NCBI GenBank assembly: GCA_965370045.1
Contig: CBDUSI010000080.1
Location: 1-20,678, forward strand
Direction of reading: 5' to 3'
Source: CAZONU01 sp965370045
GTDB taxonomy: Bacteria; Planctomycetota; SZUA-567; JAKLDR01
DNA length: 20,678 nt
Shown: positions 12,294 to 20,678 of the stretch, one piece after another
How positions within the stretch are numbered: the first letter of the stretch is position 1
How the letters are laid out: every line of letters begins with the position of its first letter
Notes under the pieces: generated by a model
Told to the model about the DNA's origin: nothing
What the model saw: the letters and a program-made list of their open reading frames with translations, nothing else
Databases searched by the model: none
Translations under genes and position numbers: made by a program

Positions 12294-13832
12294 CTAGTCT
12301 CCCTCGTCCCCGTCATTCTCGACCTGGCGTTGCTCGCTGTCCTCCAGCTTGCGTTCGATCTCCTTGTGCTCCTGGCCGTCGAAGGTCAGCACCCGGCCCT
12401 TCTCCCCGGCCACGGTCTCGATGTGCACCGGACGCTTCCAGACCTTGTGGAGGTTGACCAGCGTGTCCTGCGCCTTGGCGAGGTCCAGTTCCACCCCGTC
12501 GTACTGGTGCGTGAGGTACAGCTCGCCGCGGTTGGCGTAGTTGCCGTCGATGACCCGGATTATCGGCTGGTGGCAGTTGGTGAGCTGGGCCAGGAGCTGG
12601 CGCTTGATCTTCCGGAAGGCGCGGCTCTCGATCTTGTAGGACTCAGCGCGCGCGTCGTAGGCGAACGAGAAGAGCTTCTGCTCGCGGCAGAAGTCGGGGG
12701 TGAGGAACTCGTCAATGAAGGTAATGTCGTTGTATATCCGCCGGACCTCGAAGAGCTTCTCCCGACCGGACCCGGTGCCCTTGTCCCAGTTGCGGCGCTC
12801 GGCCTCGTCGTCGCAGGCCTCGTACTCCGGCCCGAAGCGGCCCTTGTTCCAGCGATCCTCGATGTCCCGGAAGAGCTCCAGCCCCAGCTTGTAGGGGTTG
12901 ACCCGCCCGGGCTGCATGGCCACGGTCCCCGAGTGGTGCTCGGCGTAGTCCACGATCTCCGCCGGGCTCGCGGCGCGCTCGGTCATCAGCCGGGAGTGCC
13001 AGTAGGAGGCCCAGCCCTCGTTCATTATCTTGGTCATGCCCTGGGGCAGGAAGTAGTAGGCCTCCTCGCGGGAGACCGAGAGGACGTCCCGCTGCCAGCG
13101 CTCCAGCGGCGCGTTCTCCAGCAGGAAGAGCAGCACGTCGGCCTGGGGCTCGACGGGGAAGTCCTTCTCGCGCTCCAGCTTCTCCTCCTGGGCCTTCTTC
13201 TGCTTCTCGAGGTACTCCGGAGGGTTGACGTAGGCCTCCATGTAGTCCTTGCTCTTCAAGCGCCGGACCTCGGGCTTGCGGAGTTCCTCAGGCTCGCCCA
13301 GGCACTCGGCGTCCGCCTGGCGCCGGCGGATGAAGGGCGCGTGCCGGTCGACGAGGTTGCCCAGGCTCAGGCAGCAGTCCAGGAACTCCTCGACGTGCTC
13401 GCGCCCGAAGCGCCGCACGTAGGAGCGCGCCCGCGCGCCGTGGTTGGCCATCTCGTCGATCATGTGCCGGTTGGTGTCCGCGAACCAGAAGTTGTTGCGG
13501 AAGAAGTCGGAGTGGCCGTAGACGTGGCACATGACCAGCTTCTGGTCGACCAGGGGGTTGCTCTTGAGCAGGTACGCGTAGCAGGGATCGTTGTTGATGA
13601 CCAGCTCGTAGATCTTGCCCAGGCCGTAGGTGTGGGTCTTCTTGAGGCTCTCGTACGCCATGCCGAAGCGCCAGTGCGGGTAGCGGGTGGGGAAGCCCTC
13701 GTAGGCGGCGATCATGTTGAGCTCTTCGAGCTCCACCACCTCGAAGATGGTCTCGAAAGGCTCCAGCCCGCAGTCGGCCGCGAACCCGCGGATACGCTCC
13801 CGTTCGAGGTCCAGCTGCGAGGGCAGGTTCAC
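12294..13832 (-). CDS. spoVR: SpoVR family protein
   Basis: 512 residues, the usual length of the family (YcgB in E. coli, SpoVR in Bacillus). Recognisable stretches are GFPTRYPHWRFGMAYE, INNDPCYAYLL, CHVYGHSDFF-x-NN and NEGWASYWHS, which are hallmarks of SpoVR. Family members are needed for spore cortex formation in Bacillus but also occur in non-spore-formers with PrkA and YeaH. Their molecular activity is unknown. GTG 13832 lies 3 nt after the yhbH stop, with GGGGGAGG 6 nt upstream overlapping that stop, so translation is coupled. The C-terminal ~90 residues include the GEKGRVLTFDGQEH segment, as in full-length members. Confidence 0.96.
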   Translation of the reverse strand: MNLPSQLDLERERIRGFAADCGLEPFETIFEVVELEELNMIAAYEGFPTRYPHWRFGMAYESLKKTHTYGLGKIYELVINNDPCYAYLLKSNPLVDQKLVMCHVYGHSDFFRNNFWFADTNRHMIDEMANHGARARSYVRRFGREHVEEFLDCCLSLGNLVDRHAPFIRRRQADAECLGEPEELRKPEVRRLKSKDYMEAYVNPPEYLEKQKKAQEEKLEREKDFPVEPQADVLLFLLENAPLERWQRDVLSVSREEAYYFLPQGMTKIMNEGWASYWHSRLMTERAASPAEIVDYAEHHSGTVAMQPGRVNPYKLGLELFRDIEDRWNKGRFGPEYEACDDEAERRNWDKGTGSGREKLFEVRRIYNDITFIDEFLTPDFCREQKLFSFAYDARAESYKIESRAFRKIKRQLLAQLTNCHQPIIRVIDGNYANRGELYLTHQYDGVELDLAKAQDTLVNLHKVWKRPVHIETVAGEKGRVLTFDGQEHKEIERKLEDSEQRQVENDGDEGD

Positions 13833-13835
13833 CGC

Positions 13836-14933
13836 CTACCTCCCCCTGCCCAGGAAGGTCTTGATGCAGTCAAGAATCTCGTCGCGGCTGTTGATCTCCG
13901 CGGTGATGATGTTCTCGCCCTCCAGGTTCTCGTCGATCACGCTCTTGAACTCGCCGGAGCCGTAGAGGCTCTTCACCTGCCCGTAGCAGAACAGGTTGGC
14001 CACGGGCACCAGGTCGTCGCGCAGGAGATCCAGCGCGGTCTCGTTGTCGGACATCAGGTTGTCGCCGTCGGAGAAGTGGAAGATGTAGATGTTCCAGTCG
14101 CTGGGCGAGTACTCCTTGGCGATGAGTTCCCGCCCGGCGCGGTAGGCCGAGCTGATCGCCGTGCCCCCGCTCTCGCGCGTTCGGTAAAAGGTGTCGGCGT
14201 CGACCACCCGCGCGGCCGCGTCGTGGATGATGTAGCGCGTGGCCGTCTTCTTGTACTGCTTCTTGAGCCAGGTGTCGATCCAGAAGGCCTCGGTGCGGAC
14301 GATGTCCTTCTGCTCGTCGCCCATCGAGCCGGACACGTCCATCATGTAGATGATCACCGCGTTGGACTCGGGCACCTCGGTGGTCTGCCAGGAGCGGTAC
14401 ATCTTGTCCTCGCGGACCGGCACCACCATGGGGTCGTCGGGGTTGTACTCCCCGCTGACCAGGGAGCGCCGCAGGGCCTTCATGAAGGTGCGCTTGAAGT
14501 GCCGCAGCGACTCAGGCCCTGTGTGCCGGATGTTGGTGTAGCGATCTTTCAAGCTGGCGACTACGCGCCGGCCGCGCGGCTCGATGTTGGGGAGCTCCAG
14601 CTCCTCTCCGAGGATCTGGGCCAGCTCCTCGAGGGTCAGCTCCACCTCCAGGATGTGCTCGCCGGGCATCTCCCCGGCGCCGGGGCCCTCGCCGGGCTGG
14701 GGCTCGCCGCCCAGCTGGTCGCCGGGCTCGCCCTCGCCCTGGCCCACCCCGCCCTCGTTGCTCCCGAACCTGAAGCGGGGAATCTCGATCTGGGGCAGCG
14801 GGATGCTGACCAGATCCTTGCCCTGCTTGCCGATAAGCTCGCCGCTGGTGATGTACTTGCGCAGGTCCTTGCGGATGTGCCCGCGGACGATCTCCTGAAA
14901 GCGGCCGTGGTCGCGCTGAATGCGAGTGATCAA
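13836..14933 (-). CDS. yhbH: YhbH/YeaH family protein (DUF444) with VWA domain
   Basis: 365 residues, slightly shorter than YeaH. The N-terminus ITRIQRDHGRFQEIVRG is the DUF444 signature. A Gly/Glu-rich linker lies at ~58-92, and the second half is a von Willebrand A-like domain with a MIDAS motif DVSGSMG (199-205) for a divalent metal. The start is a TTG at 14933, supported by the alignment-like N-terminus and by GGGGG/GGAG upstream; no better in-frame ATG or GTG exists nearby. It starts one base after the stop of the small HNH-like gene (TAA-C-TTG), so it depends on termination-reinitiation. YeaH acts with the PrkA kinase (YeaG) in stress and stationary-phase physiology; the biochemical role is not settled. 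Confidence 0.95.
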   Translation of the reverse strand: MITRIQRDHGRFQEIVRGHIRKDLRKYITSGELIGKQGKDLVSIPLPQIEIPRFRFGSNEGGVGQGEGEPGDQLGGEPQPGEGPGAGEMPGEHILEVELTLEELAQILGEELELPNIEPRGRRVVASLKDRYTNIRHTGPESLRHFKRTFMKALRRSLVSGEYNPDDPMVVPVREDKMYRSWQTTEVPESNAVIIYMMDVSGSMGDEQKDIVRTEAFWIDTWLKKQYKKTATRYIIHDAAARVVDADTFYRTRESGGTAISSAYRAGRELIAKEYSPSDWNIYIFHFSDGDNLMSDNETALDLLRDDLVPVANLFCYGQVKSLYGSGEFKSVIDENLEGENIITAEINSRDEILDCIKTFLGRGR

Positions 14934-14934
14934 G

Positions 14935-15213
14935 TTACTCCGCCCCCACGTTCTCGTAGTAGTCCATGGTGCTCAGCTTCCAGCGCTGGAGCTCGGCGAT
15001 CGAGAACTCCCCGCGCTGGGCCCGCGCGTGGCACGTTGCGCAGAGCGGCAGCAGGCGTTCGGCGATCAGCGGGCCGGCTCCCGGGACCATCTCGTGGACC
15101 TCCAGCTCGTCCCTCCTGCGACAGGCCGGGCGCAGGCAGCGCCCCAGCGCGTAGTAGACGGCGTCGGCCCTGGCCCCTGCCGGCGCGCCCCGCTCCCGTC
15201 GGCTCTCGGTCAA
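14935..15213 (-). CDS. Small HNH-like zinc protein between prkA and yhbH
   Basis: 92 residues from TTG 15213, which has GGAG 8 nt upstream and lies 5 nt after the prkA stop. The gene ends TAA at 14935, one base before the yhbH start. The sequence shows an HNH-type layout: C26-x4-C31, LEVHEMVP with H40, then C58-x2-C61-H62 (LLPLCATCHARAQRGEF). Four cysteines would hold a structural zinc and H40/H62 would lie at the active site. The usual HH or DH pair is HE here (Glu41), so nuclease activity is uncertain. This gene is not a standard member of PrkA-YhbH-SpoVR operons. The same frame stays open far upstream, antisense-style within prkA, but only this part has coding logic. Confidence 0.75.
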   Translation of the reverse strand: MTESRRERGAPAGARADAVYYALGRCLRPACRRRDELEVHEMVPGAGPLIAERLLPLCATCHARAQRGEFSIAELQRWKLSTMDYYENVGAE

Positions 15214-15218
15214 GGCCG

Positions 15219-17261
<2,043 letters not shown>

Positions 17262-17339
17262 TCAGATCTCCTTTGCGCCGCTTGCCGCCGCGCGGCCGCA
17301 ACCCCGGTCCCGCGGACGACGCGTCCCTAATCCCTATTA

Positions 17340-17368
17340 AATCTACCTCTTGCGGCCGGCGGAGTCAA
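17340..17368 (-). promoter_or_regulatory. Probable prkA operon promoter TTGACT-17-TAGATT
   Basis: TTGACT (17368-17363), 17 bp, TAGATT (17345-17340) on the minus strand, giving a leader of about 70 nt before ATG 17261. A sigma54-type GG-N10-GC element, which serves the E. coli counterpart, was not found here. Confidence 0.55.
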
Positions 17369-17420
17369 TACAAAACGGCGCGGTGCTTCTTTTGCTCCGC
17401 CGCGCCGTCCGGTCCGAAGC

Positions 17421-17450
17421 TTGTATGCCTTGCGCCCTCACACCATACAA
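17421..17450. promoter_or_regulatory. Inverted repeat TTGTATG-16-CATACAA
   Basis: Perfect 7-bp arms at 17421-17427 and 17444-17450 are 16 bp apart, so their centres are 23 bp apart, roughly two helical turns. The repeat is about 50 bp upstream of the prkA -35 box and 100 bp upstream of the divergent secreted-protein gene. Candidate regulator site; chance is not excluded. Confidence 0.45.
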
Positions 17451-17470
17451 CCGGAGACCCTGACAAATTG

Positions 17471-17484
17471 CCGGACATGTCCGG
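17471..17484. promoter_or_regulatory. Perfect 14-bp palindrome CCGGACATGTCCGG
   Basis: A gapless 14-bp palindrome in the divergent prkA / transglutaminase-like intergenic region, 68 bp before ATG 17552 and about 100 bp upstream of the prkA -35 box. Such a dyad is typical of a homodimeric repressor or activator site. The regulator is unknown. Confidence 0.55.
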
Positions 17485-17551
17485 TTGACCGGTGTACCTT
17501 AAGACATCGGAACCACTGCATGACTCAGGTAGAAGTAGAAAAGGAAGGCTC

Positions 17552-19678
17552 ATGACCACATCCACGTTGCTGCTGGCCGCGGGGCTGCTGGCTACCGGGG
17601 GCCTGCATGTGGCGGCACGGGCTGCCCAGGTCAGGACCGGGCCCGGCAAGGTTCCCAAGGCGAAATCCGTGGCCGCCGCCTGGAGCGCCGAGGACCTCGC
17701 CGAGTGCCGGCGGAGCAAGACCGTCGGGCCCGGCAGGCGCGGCGGCCTTACCCTCATCGACCGCGACCTGATCCAGTACGAGATCGGATCCACCGTGCAC
17801 TCCCGCGCGAAGGTTTCCGCCGAGAGCGTAGGCGGAAACGTCTGGGTCAAGAAGGAGTTCCTGCTGCAAGGCGCCAGCGCGCGCACCGCCGAACTGTGCG
17901 TCTTCGCCAATGGACAGGTGCTGGTCAACTTCAACGGGAAGCAGCTTCCGCCCTACACCCGGGTCCATATCCGGGCGCGGCCCTACAGCGGGGTCTATCC
18001 CAAGGACAAGTTCCCCAAGGGACACGAGATGCATCACCTGAACGGCAAGCCCTACCGGGAGTACTGGCAGGGCGGCTGGGAACGCGTGCCCCTCGACCCC
18101 AAGCTGCTCAGGAAAGGGGTGAACACGGTCATCCTGCGAGCCAAGCCCGGCGAAAGCCGGGGGTTCCTGATCGAGCAGTCTCTGTATCCGAACCGCAGCG
18201 CGGTCAGCCGCGATGGCGGGGCCACATGGGACTACGACCACCTCTCGCGGGCCGGGAACATCAACGGCGAATACCTCGTGCGCCTGGCGCTGGGGCGCCA
18301 CCCGGCCGGCGGCTGGATCGAGAGTGAGCCGGTGGACCTCTGGCCCCGCGGGACCGGACCGATAGCCGTCCCCGCAGACATACTCGGCCTCAAGCTGGAG
18401 CGCCAGGGCGAGGTCCCCGAGGGGACCGGGCTCAAGCTGACCGCCCGGCTGGGCTCCACGCCCGCCTACCACCCGGACACCTGGACCCCCTGGTGCAAGA
18501 TCGAAGAGCTGGCCCGCGGCCGGGCCCGGGGCAAGGCGCTCCCGGCCGGAAGCCACCGGTTTCTCCAGTGGCGCGCGGAGCTCTCCGCCGCCCCCGACAG
18601 AGCGAAGGCCCCGCGGCTGGCCGGAGTGAAGGTCATCGCGGAAGTAAGGCCCCGGCGGCTGCCCAGCGGGCTCAAGATCGAGTCCTGCAAGCTGGAGCAG
18701 CCTCGCATCGTGCGCCCATCCCATCCCTTCGTCCACGCCGCGAACACCGAACGCCTCCGGCTGCTCCGCGAGCAGACCAAACTCGACGAGGTGGTCAAGG
18801 GCAAGAAGCGCGGCGTGGAGCAACTCCTGGCCCTGGCCAAGTGGACCAGGGACACCTTCGGCAAAAACGCCGACGGCAAGTTGCTGGTCGCCACCAACTG
18901 GGACGCGCTCATGCTCTGGAACAACGCCCGCGGCAAGGACCGGCTCACTGGCCAGATGTGCACCCACCGGGCGGCCTTCTTCGTACAGTGCGCGACCGCT
19001 CTGGGCTACCCGGCGCGGCCCTGCATCTGGAGCCACGCCATCGCCGAGGCCTGGGTGGACGAGCCCGGCAGTTGGGTGGCCTTCGACCCCTCCGCCCGGT
19101 TTTACTTCGAGCTGGACGGCAAGCCGGCCAGCATGGCCACAGTCAGCATGGCCTGGGACGGCACCCGCGAAGGCACGCCCAGGCAGAAGGTCCGCAAGGT
19201 GTGGGGCAAGAAGAACAAGTCCAAGCCCGAGCCGAACCGCAATCTGGCCTGGTTCGCCCGTTTCTGGCTGCCCCTGCGCAGCAACTACCTGGAGAGCCCC
19301 GCGCCCCACGAGCCGGGCCACGGCACCACCGGCTTCAAGTACGACGGGTCCCTCCGCTGGCTGCACCCCAGGAAGCAGCCGCTGCCCTGGTTCTCCTTCT
19401 ACACCAGCCGGCCAGGGGACATCGGCTTCACCGTCAACACGGTCAACATCCACCTGGCCCGTTCCAGGGAAACCGGCGCCCTGCGCGTCCTGCTGGAAAC
19501 CGACGCGCCCCACCCCGCCCGCTGCGAGGCGCGCTTCGCCGGCGGCGAGTGGACCGAGGTCAAGCCCGGCTTCGCCTGGAAACTCTCCCCCGGAAAGAAC
19601 GTCCTGGAGGTCCGCACGGTCAGCACCTTCGAGGTCCCCGGCCGGCCCGCGCGGGCGGTGGTCATCGTCCGGAAGTAG
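17552..19678 (+). CDS. Secreted transglutaminase-like protein
   Basis: 708 residues from ATG 17552, with AAGGAAGG just upstream; an in-frame GTG at 17492 would only add a polar extension before the signal peptide. MTTSTLLLAAGLLATGG to AARA is a Sec signal, cleaved near residue 24. Residues ~60-220 look like an all-beta sandwich with a GGW-E-R-VPLDP strand, reminiscent of carbohydrate-binding modules. The central part is a transglutaminase-core domain with the Cys-His-Asp triad: C470 (QMCTHRAAFF), H495 (SHAIAEAWV) and D512 (VAFDPS). A final ~100-residue beta domain follows. Members of this superfamily are more often cysteine proteases or peptidases than crosslinkers, and the substrate is unknown. 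It is followed by a hairpin terminator and is divergent from prkA. Confidence 0.88.
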   Translation: MTTSTLLLAAGLLATGGLHVAARAAQVRTGPGKVPKAKSVAAAWSAEDLAECRRSKTVGPGRRGGLTLIDRDLIQYEIGSTVHSRAKVSAESVGGNVWVKKEFLLQGASARTAELCVFANGQVLVNFNGKQLPPYTRVHIRARPYSGVYPKDKFPKGHEMHHLNGKPYREYWQGGWERVPLDPKLLRKGVNTVILRAKPGESRGFLIEQSLYPNRSAVSRDGGATWDYDHLSRAGNINGEYLVRLALGRHPAGGWIESEPVDLWPRGTGPIAVPADILGLKLERQGEVPEGTGLKLTARLGSTPAYHPDTWTPWCKIEELARGRARGKALPAGSHRFLQWRAELSAAPDRAKAPRLAGVKVIAEVRPRRLPSGLKIESCKLEQPRIVRPSHPFVHAANTERLRLLREQTKLDEVVKGKKRGVEQLLALAKWTRDTFGKNADGKLLVATNWDALMLWNNARGKDRLTGQMCTHRAAFFVQCATALGYPARPCIWSHAIAEAWVDEPGSWVAFDPSARFYFELDGKPASMATVSMAWDGTREGTPRQKVRKVWGKKNKSKPEPNRNLAWFARFWLPLRSNYLESPAPHEPGHGTTGFKYDGSLRWLHPRKQPLPWFSFYTSRPGDIGFTVNTVNIHLARSRETGALRVLLETDAPHPARCEARFAGGEWTEVKPGFAWKLSPGKNVLEVRTVSTFEVPGRPARAVVIVRK

Positions 19679-19689
19679 CCCCGGAACAG

Positions 19690-19722
19690 CCGGGCGCCCG
19701 CTCGCCCGGATTTCTCGCTTTT
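19690..19722 (+). terminator. Terminator after the transglutaminase-like gene
   Basis: CCGGGCG (19690-19696), a 6-nt loop and CGCCCGG (19703-19709) form a perfect 7-bp GC stem 11 bp after the stop codon. It is followed by ATTTCTCGCTTTT, a broken T tract. Confidence 0.65.
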
Positions 19723-19788
19723 CGCCGCAGCGCCTGGCTGTTATGATTGTCTTCAAGCTGATGCGCGTCCGCTATTCGGGAGAGGCAC

Positions 19789-20631
19789 ATGAAGCACGGG
19801 CAAACCGTAACCATCATCGCCCTGATATTCGCCCTCGCCGGAGCCGTCGGCTGGGCGCTGGCCGAGCGCTCCGCGCGGCAGAGGGCCCGAGAGGCCCTGA
19901 TTCTCCAAATCTTGAACTCCTCTGACCGAAACTACCGGCAAGACAAGCAGATTGAAGACATGCAGCAAAGGCTGGGCGAGGCGTCCACCAGTTTGCAGCA
20001 GATTGAAAGCTCCGTCTCCGCACTGGAGAAGTGGCGCAACCGCGCCGAGGAGCGCATCGCCGCCGCCGAGAGACGCCCCGACGGGCCGCGCGGCCTCTTC
20101 CGGGGAATGGAGCGCGTCATGCCCGGCGCTCCCGTGCGCGGCATGGCCCTGGACGGCCGGCGCACCCAGCGCTTCAGCCTCAAGGACAAGCAGGGCAACG
20201 CGGTCAACGTATCACTGATGGGCGCCGCCCGCGTCGACGAAGAGCTCGCTCGCGAAATGGGCGTGGACGCGGCCAGGCGCGATAAAGTCAACAAGCTGAT
20301 CCGCGAGGAGAACCGCCGCTGGGCCGAGAAGCTCCTCGCCGCGCGCAAGCCGGGCCCCAGGCACGGCCTGGACTTCGGCCTGGGCGGCGGTGACGACGGC
20401 TGGGTCGACTTCGCCAACGGCGCCAAGATGAAGCAACTCCTGGACGCGAAGGCTCGCAAGAAGCTCCTGGAGCGCTTCCCGCGGCGCTCGACCATGCACC
20501 TGGTTACAACAGGAGCCGGCGGCCTCGACGTGCCCCACGTGCGCATCCACCCCCGCCGCGAAAGGCCCGACCGCCCCATCGAGCCCCCCGCGGGCAAAGG
20601 CGGCGCCGCCCCGCCCCCCGAGCAGTTCTAG
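19789..20631 (+). CDS. Membrane-anchored coiled-coil protein, unknown function
   Basis: 280 residues from ATG 19789, with GGGAGAGG just upstream. One N-terminal transmembrane helix (~7-25) is followed by a heptad-rich coiled coil (~30-95, for example QIEDMQQRLGEASTSLQQIE). Next is a charged middle region with the helix DAARRDKVNKLIREENRRW, and then a Gly/Pro/Arg-rich tail. If the TM is an uncleaved anchor, most of the protein is periplasmic. I do not recognise the family. The central helix faintly recalls Spy/CpxP-like periplasmic helices, but the defining motif is absent. TATGAT at 19742-19747 is a possible -10 without a good -35. Confidence 0.78.
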   Translation: MKHGQTVTIIALIFALAGAVGWALAERSARQRAREALILQILNSSDRNYRQDKQIEDMQQRLGEASTSLQQIESSVSALEKWRNRAEERIAAAERRPDGPRGLFRGMERVMPGAPVRGMALDGRRTQRFSLKDKQGNAVNVSLMGAARVDEELAREMGVDAARRDKVNKLIREENRRWAEKLLAARKPGPRHGLDFGLGGGDDGWVDFANGAKMKQLLDAKARKKLLERFPRRSTMHLVTTGAGGLDVPHVRIHPRRERPDRPIEPPAGKGGAAPPPEQF

Positions 20632-20649
20632 AGCATTTTAGCATTGAGT

Positions 20650-20669
20650 AACTCCGTAGCCGGAGTTTT
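20650..20669 (+). terminator. Short terminator-like hairpin at the right end
   Basis: AACTCCG (20650-20656), a TAGC loop and CGGAGTT (20661-20667) form a 7-bp stem ending in a TTTT run (20666-20669), 18 bp after the stop at 20631. The remaining bases to the window edge hold nothing recognisable. Confidence 0.55.
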
Positions 20670-20678
20670 GTAACCAGC

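Noticed and set aside
17262..17551. Sigma54 promoter for the prkA operon, as known for the E. coli counterpart
   Set aside because: No GG-N10-GC element with the usual TGGCAC/TTGC context was found on either strand; a sigma70-like site fits instead.
17525..19756. 743-codon minus frame opposite the secreted transglutaminase-like gene
   Set aside because: Antisense shadow. The plus-strand gene has a signal peptide, a catalytic triad and a ribosome site.

Overview
The window is a mostly GC-rich bacterial chromosome segment. Lipobox signal peptides on two envelope proteins point to a diderm (Gram-negative) cell. A thiamine phosphate synthase with an N-terminal ThiD2 domain, PBS-lyase-type HEAT repeats, secreted transglutaminase-like proteins and short 7- and 8-bp dispersed repeats would suit an uncultured Planctomycetota-like or related lineage. 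That placement is inference from general character, not from a marker gene. Recognisable promoters follow a sigma70-like pattern (TTGACN, 16-17 bp, TAnAAT or close to it), and start codons are often GTG or TTG.

Layout. (1) 1-450: non-coding DNA with a short 11-bp-period repeat, then a minus-strand tRNA-His with its own promoter and terminator. (2) 521-5642, minus: a tightly coupled operon from the promoter at 5614-5642. It encodes a small lipoprotein, a transglutaminase-like/TPR lipoprotein, a two-TM protein, the ThiD2-ThiE fusion and an exported HEAT-repeat protein. (3) 5719-6591, plus: a SpoIIE/RsbU-type PP2C phosphatase. (4) About 6592-8730: an island visibly richer in A+T, with a beta-carbonic-anhydrase-like protein, a membrane/zinc-ribbon ORF with two strong start sites, and a Kv-type potassium channel. 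(5) 8500-9530: a phage-type helix-turn-helix ORF made of two related domains, preceded, interrupted and followed by short tandem repeats and driven by a perfect TTGACA-17-TATAAT promoter. (6) 9826-11684, minus: two tandem LacI-like sensor-domain proteins without a DNA-binding head, each with its own promoter. The downstream copy has one in-frame TAG. (7) 11709-17368, minus: the PrkA kinase / YhbH (YeaH) / SpoVR stress operon, with a small HNH-like gene between prkA and yhbH and an iron-sulfur-flavoprotein-like gene at the end. (8) 17552-20667, plus: a secreted transglutaminase-like protein and a membrane-anchored coiled-coil protein, each followed by a hairpin.

How the genes may work together. 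The PrkA/YhbH/SpoVR genes form the conserved stress and stationary-phase module. The PP2C phosphatase fits partner-switching-type regulation, but no anti-sigma kinase or antagonist gene is present. The lipoprotein/HEAT operon looks like envelope assembly or maintenance with thiamine synthesis carried along. The AT-richer island and the repeat-bounded HTH ORF look like accessory DNA. The points most worth a second look are the HNH gene inside the PrkA operon, the headless LacI pair with its amber codon, the dual-start zinc-ribbon ORF, and the repeat hairpin read in frame inside the HTH protein.
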